Shown: positions 6,777 through 7,942 of the stretch, in pieces
Numbering within the stretch: the first letter of the stretch is position 1
Layout: each line of letters opens with the position of its first letter
Position numbers and translations under genes: made by a program
The notes under the pieces: generated by a model
What the model was told of the DNA's origin: nothing
Database searches by the model: none
Seen by the model: only the letters and a program-made list of their open reading frames with translations
NCBI GenBank assembly: GCA_017630115.1
Contig: JAGBVY010000097.1
Location: 1-7,942 of the forward strand
Length of the DNA stretch: 7,942 nucleotides
Source of the DNA: Tidjanibacter sp.
GTDB lineage: Bacteria > Bacteroidota > Bacteroidia > Bacteroidales > Rikenellaceae
Direction: 5' to 3'

Positions 6777-7616
6777 TTAGAAGTTTTGGAAAGTGGTCCA
6801 ACTGCTGTTCTTCTCGGCCTCGGTGGCCACTGCTGTGGGCAGGTTGGCAAAGAAGTTGTGACCGGTTTTTGCTTCAATCTCCTCAACGCTCACTGCAAAC
6901 TCGGTGTAGGACTGGGTTGTCTGTTCGTGCTTCAACCAGAAACCTATTGTCGAGGCGCTTGTGACTGTGCCGTTGCTGTCGCGCTTGACTTTCAGTAGCA
7001 CCTTGTAGTAGTAGTTTGGTACGGGTGCTTTTTTTGTGTCGTGCTGTGGCTGAATGTAGGTTATTGTTTCGCCGCCTCCTACGGTGCGGAAGGCAGCGCC
7101 TGTGGCCACATAGAGGGTGTCGCTTGCCGGAATAGCTTTTCTTACGGCATCTTCGAGATTCATCCAAACTCCGCCGTTGAACTTGTCCTGAATTTGAGGA
7201 GTGAGGTTTGTGGCGTAGTATGTTTGAGCCTGCATTGTGGAGTTGGCGCTACGGTCTGCGTCGGGTATTTGGTGTCCGCGCGCATAGAGTGTTGTTCCGT
7301 AGCTCACACCGTATGAACCTTTCCAAGTGTTTATTTGCTCGCTTTCGCTGATGTTTGGGTTTGCTGCCCAACTCTCTGTGCGGGTGCCACCAGTTGTGGC
7401 GGCGTAGAGAGGGTAGGCTACCCACAACGATGTGTAGAGCGAGCTGTCGTAGAGGTAGGAGTAGTTTCGGTTTTGGCCTGCGTGGAATGAGTCCACTGTG
7501 TAGCTTTGTCCCGAAAAGTCCGACGAGGCGGCTGGTAGTTCCAGCCACCCCGTCTTACCTTCTACGGCGGGTGTTACTATTGGCTCTTCACCATCGGCGC
7601 CCCCGCCGGATGGCAG
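6777..7616 (-). CDS. DNA/RNA non-specific endonuclease domain (NUC1 type), downstream of an in-frame TAG
   Basis: This is 279 codons open between an in-frame TAG at 7617-7619 and TAA at 6777-6779. It encodes a metal-dependent beta-beta-alpha nuclease that cuts DNA and RNA, usually secreted. The catalytic segment is YARGHQIPDADRSAN, with the general-base His at 7272-7274; the usual DRGH reads ARGH here. The metal-site segment follows: YYATNLTPQIQDKFNGGVW, with the likely ligand Asn in FNGG at 7176-7178, then a Leu-Glu. The domain seems to begin at GWLELPA near 7550, after a linker rich in Gly, Glu and Pro. No in-frame ATG occurs between the TAG and the catalytic His; the first is at 7233-7235. 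GTG at 7494-7496 is possible but would clip the domain and give no signal peptide. So this is probably the 3' half of one larger gene, either read through or broken. Confidence 0.8.
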   Translation of the reverse strand: MPSGGGADGEEPIVTPAVEGKTGWLELPAASSDFSGQSYTVDSFHAGQNRNYSYLYDSSLYTSLWVAYPLYAATTGGTRTESWAANPNISESEQINTWKGSYGVSYGTTLYARGHQIPDADRSANSTMQAQTYYATNLTPQIQDKFNGGVWMNLEDAVRKAIPASDTLYVATGAAFRTVGGGETITYIQPQHDTKKAPVPNYYYKVLLKVKRDSNGTVTSASTIGFWLKHEQTTQSYTEFAVSVEEIEAKTGHNFFANLPTAVATEAEKNSSWTTFQNF

Positions 7617-7619
7617 CTA
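7617..7619 (-). other. In-frame amber (TAG) codon splitting the nuclease reading frame
   Basis: On the minus strand the codons read GAA TAC GAG AAT TAG CTG CCA TCC. The frame is open on both sides: at least 107 codons upstream to the window edge and 279 downstream. TAG also ends the transporter gene and the pectate lyase gene (there backed by TAA), so a genome-wide reassignment of TAG is not supported. It may be a nonsense mutation, a recombination scar, a sequencing error, or a true end of the upstream gene. Confidence 0.85.
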
Positions 7620-7942
7620 ATTCTCGTATTCTACGACAATAGATTTGATGTAGAATGCTTTTGCGGTATTAGTGTAGCTAATAACAATCTCACCACTCTT
7701 ATTGATGTCACTGATTGTGTAATCAGTTGCAGAGGTAGTAAGAGCCTGATTGCTTTTAACACTTGTGCCACCTACGGAAACGCTAAGTTTGGCTGAGCCG
7801 CCAGAAGCCATGCTACTGTTAATCTTTATGGACTTGATATTGCCACTTATACCTGATGTTGAAAGGCTAAATGATTTGGTTGGGTTATTACCTGAACCAA
7901 TCTGAAGTCCCCTACCATTATTACTGTCAAATCCGATGTAAG
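7617..7942 (-). CDS. Beta-rich module, C-terminal end of a larger protein (partial)
   Basis: The frame is open from the right edge of the window (base 7940 downwards) to the TAG at 7617-7619, about 107 residues, and the true start is outside; the ATG at 7809-7811 is internal. The visible protein starts YIGFDSNNGRGLQIGSG and ends AFYIKSIVVEYEN. It alternates beta-strand-like and Ser/Gly/Asn-rich turns (KLSVSVGGTSVKS, GEIVISYTN), with no catalytic motif or membrane segment. I recall similar modules in multidomain secreted Bacteroidota proteins, including nucleases, but cannot name the family. Hand-counted GC for 7621-7920 is about 40%, well below the following nuclease part. It is either the N-terminal part of an interrupted nuclease protein or the 3' end of an independent gene. 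Confidence 0.6.
   Translation of the reverse strand, partial: YIGFDSNNGRGLQIGSGNNPTKSFSLSTSGISGNIKSIKINSSMASGGSAKLSVSVGGTSVKSNQALTTSATDYTISDINKSGEIVISYTNTAKAFYIKSIVVEYEN

Noticed and set aside
7617..7619. Genome-wide reassignment of TAG to an amino acid
   Set aside because: TAG ends the transporter and pectate lyase genes at the expected family lengths. No sign of phage genes or a suppressor tRNA is in the window.

Overview
The window looks like chromosomal DNA of an anaerobic, fermentative member of the Bacteroidota, probably Bacteroidales and perhaps Alistipes/Rikenellaceae-like (the genus is a guess). The reasons are a [FeFe]-hydrogenase maturation operon, AT-rich gene leaders without Shine-Dalgarno sequences, a possible TAnnTTTG-type promoter, a surface-lipoprotein pectate lyase with an acidic stretch after the lipid cysteine, and a secreted-type nuclease fused to beta-rich modules.

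Layout. Bases 1-373 are the 3' end of an EamA/DMT membrane transporter. Bases 410-4193 are three tandem plus-strand genes, hydE, hydG and hydF, which together build and deliver the 2Fe subcluster of the [FeFe]-hydrogenase H-cluster: HydG makes Fe-bound CO and CN- from tyrosine, HydE processes the HydG product, and HydF is the GTPase scaffold. No hydrogenase structural gene lies in the window. Only 21 bp after hydF, bases 4215-6527 encode a 770-residue lipoprotein: FN3 domain, Pro-Glu-Asn repeat linker, PL1 pectate lyase domain, Gly/Thr linker, and a C-terminal beta-sandwich domain. It is probably a surface enzyme for plant pectin.

Bases 6528-6776 are a convergent intergenic region full of structure: a 126-base imperfect palindrome with A7/T7 ends, short GTCTAACG-type direct repeats, a second hairpin, and a bidirectional terminator. 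On the minus strand from the right edge down to 6777 lies a multidomain protein with an NUC1-type DNA/RNA non-specific endonuclease domain. Its frame is open across the whole region except for one in-frame TAG at 7617-7619, exactly where a module of about 40% GC meets a nuclease part of about 50-62% GC.

Most of the window is well-known biology. The observations that deserve a second look are the amber codon at a compositional junction in the nuclease gene, the 126-base palindrome, and the close attachment of a pectate lyase gene to the hydrogenase maturation operon. I found no clear evidence of an entirely new multi-gene system.
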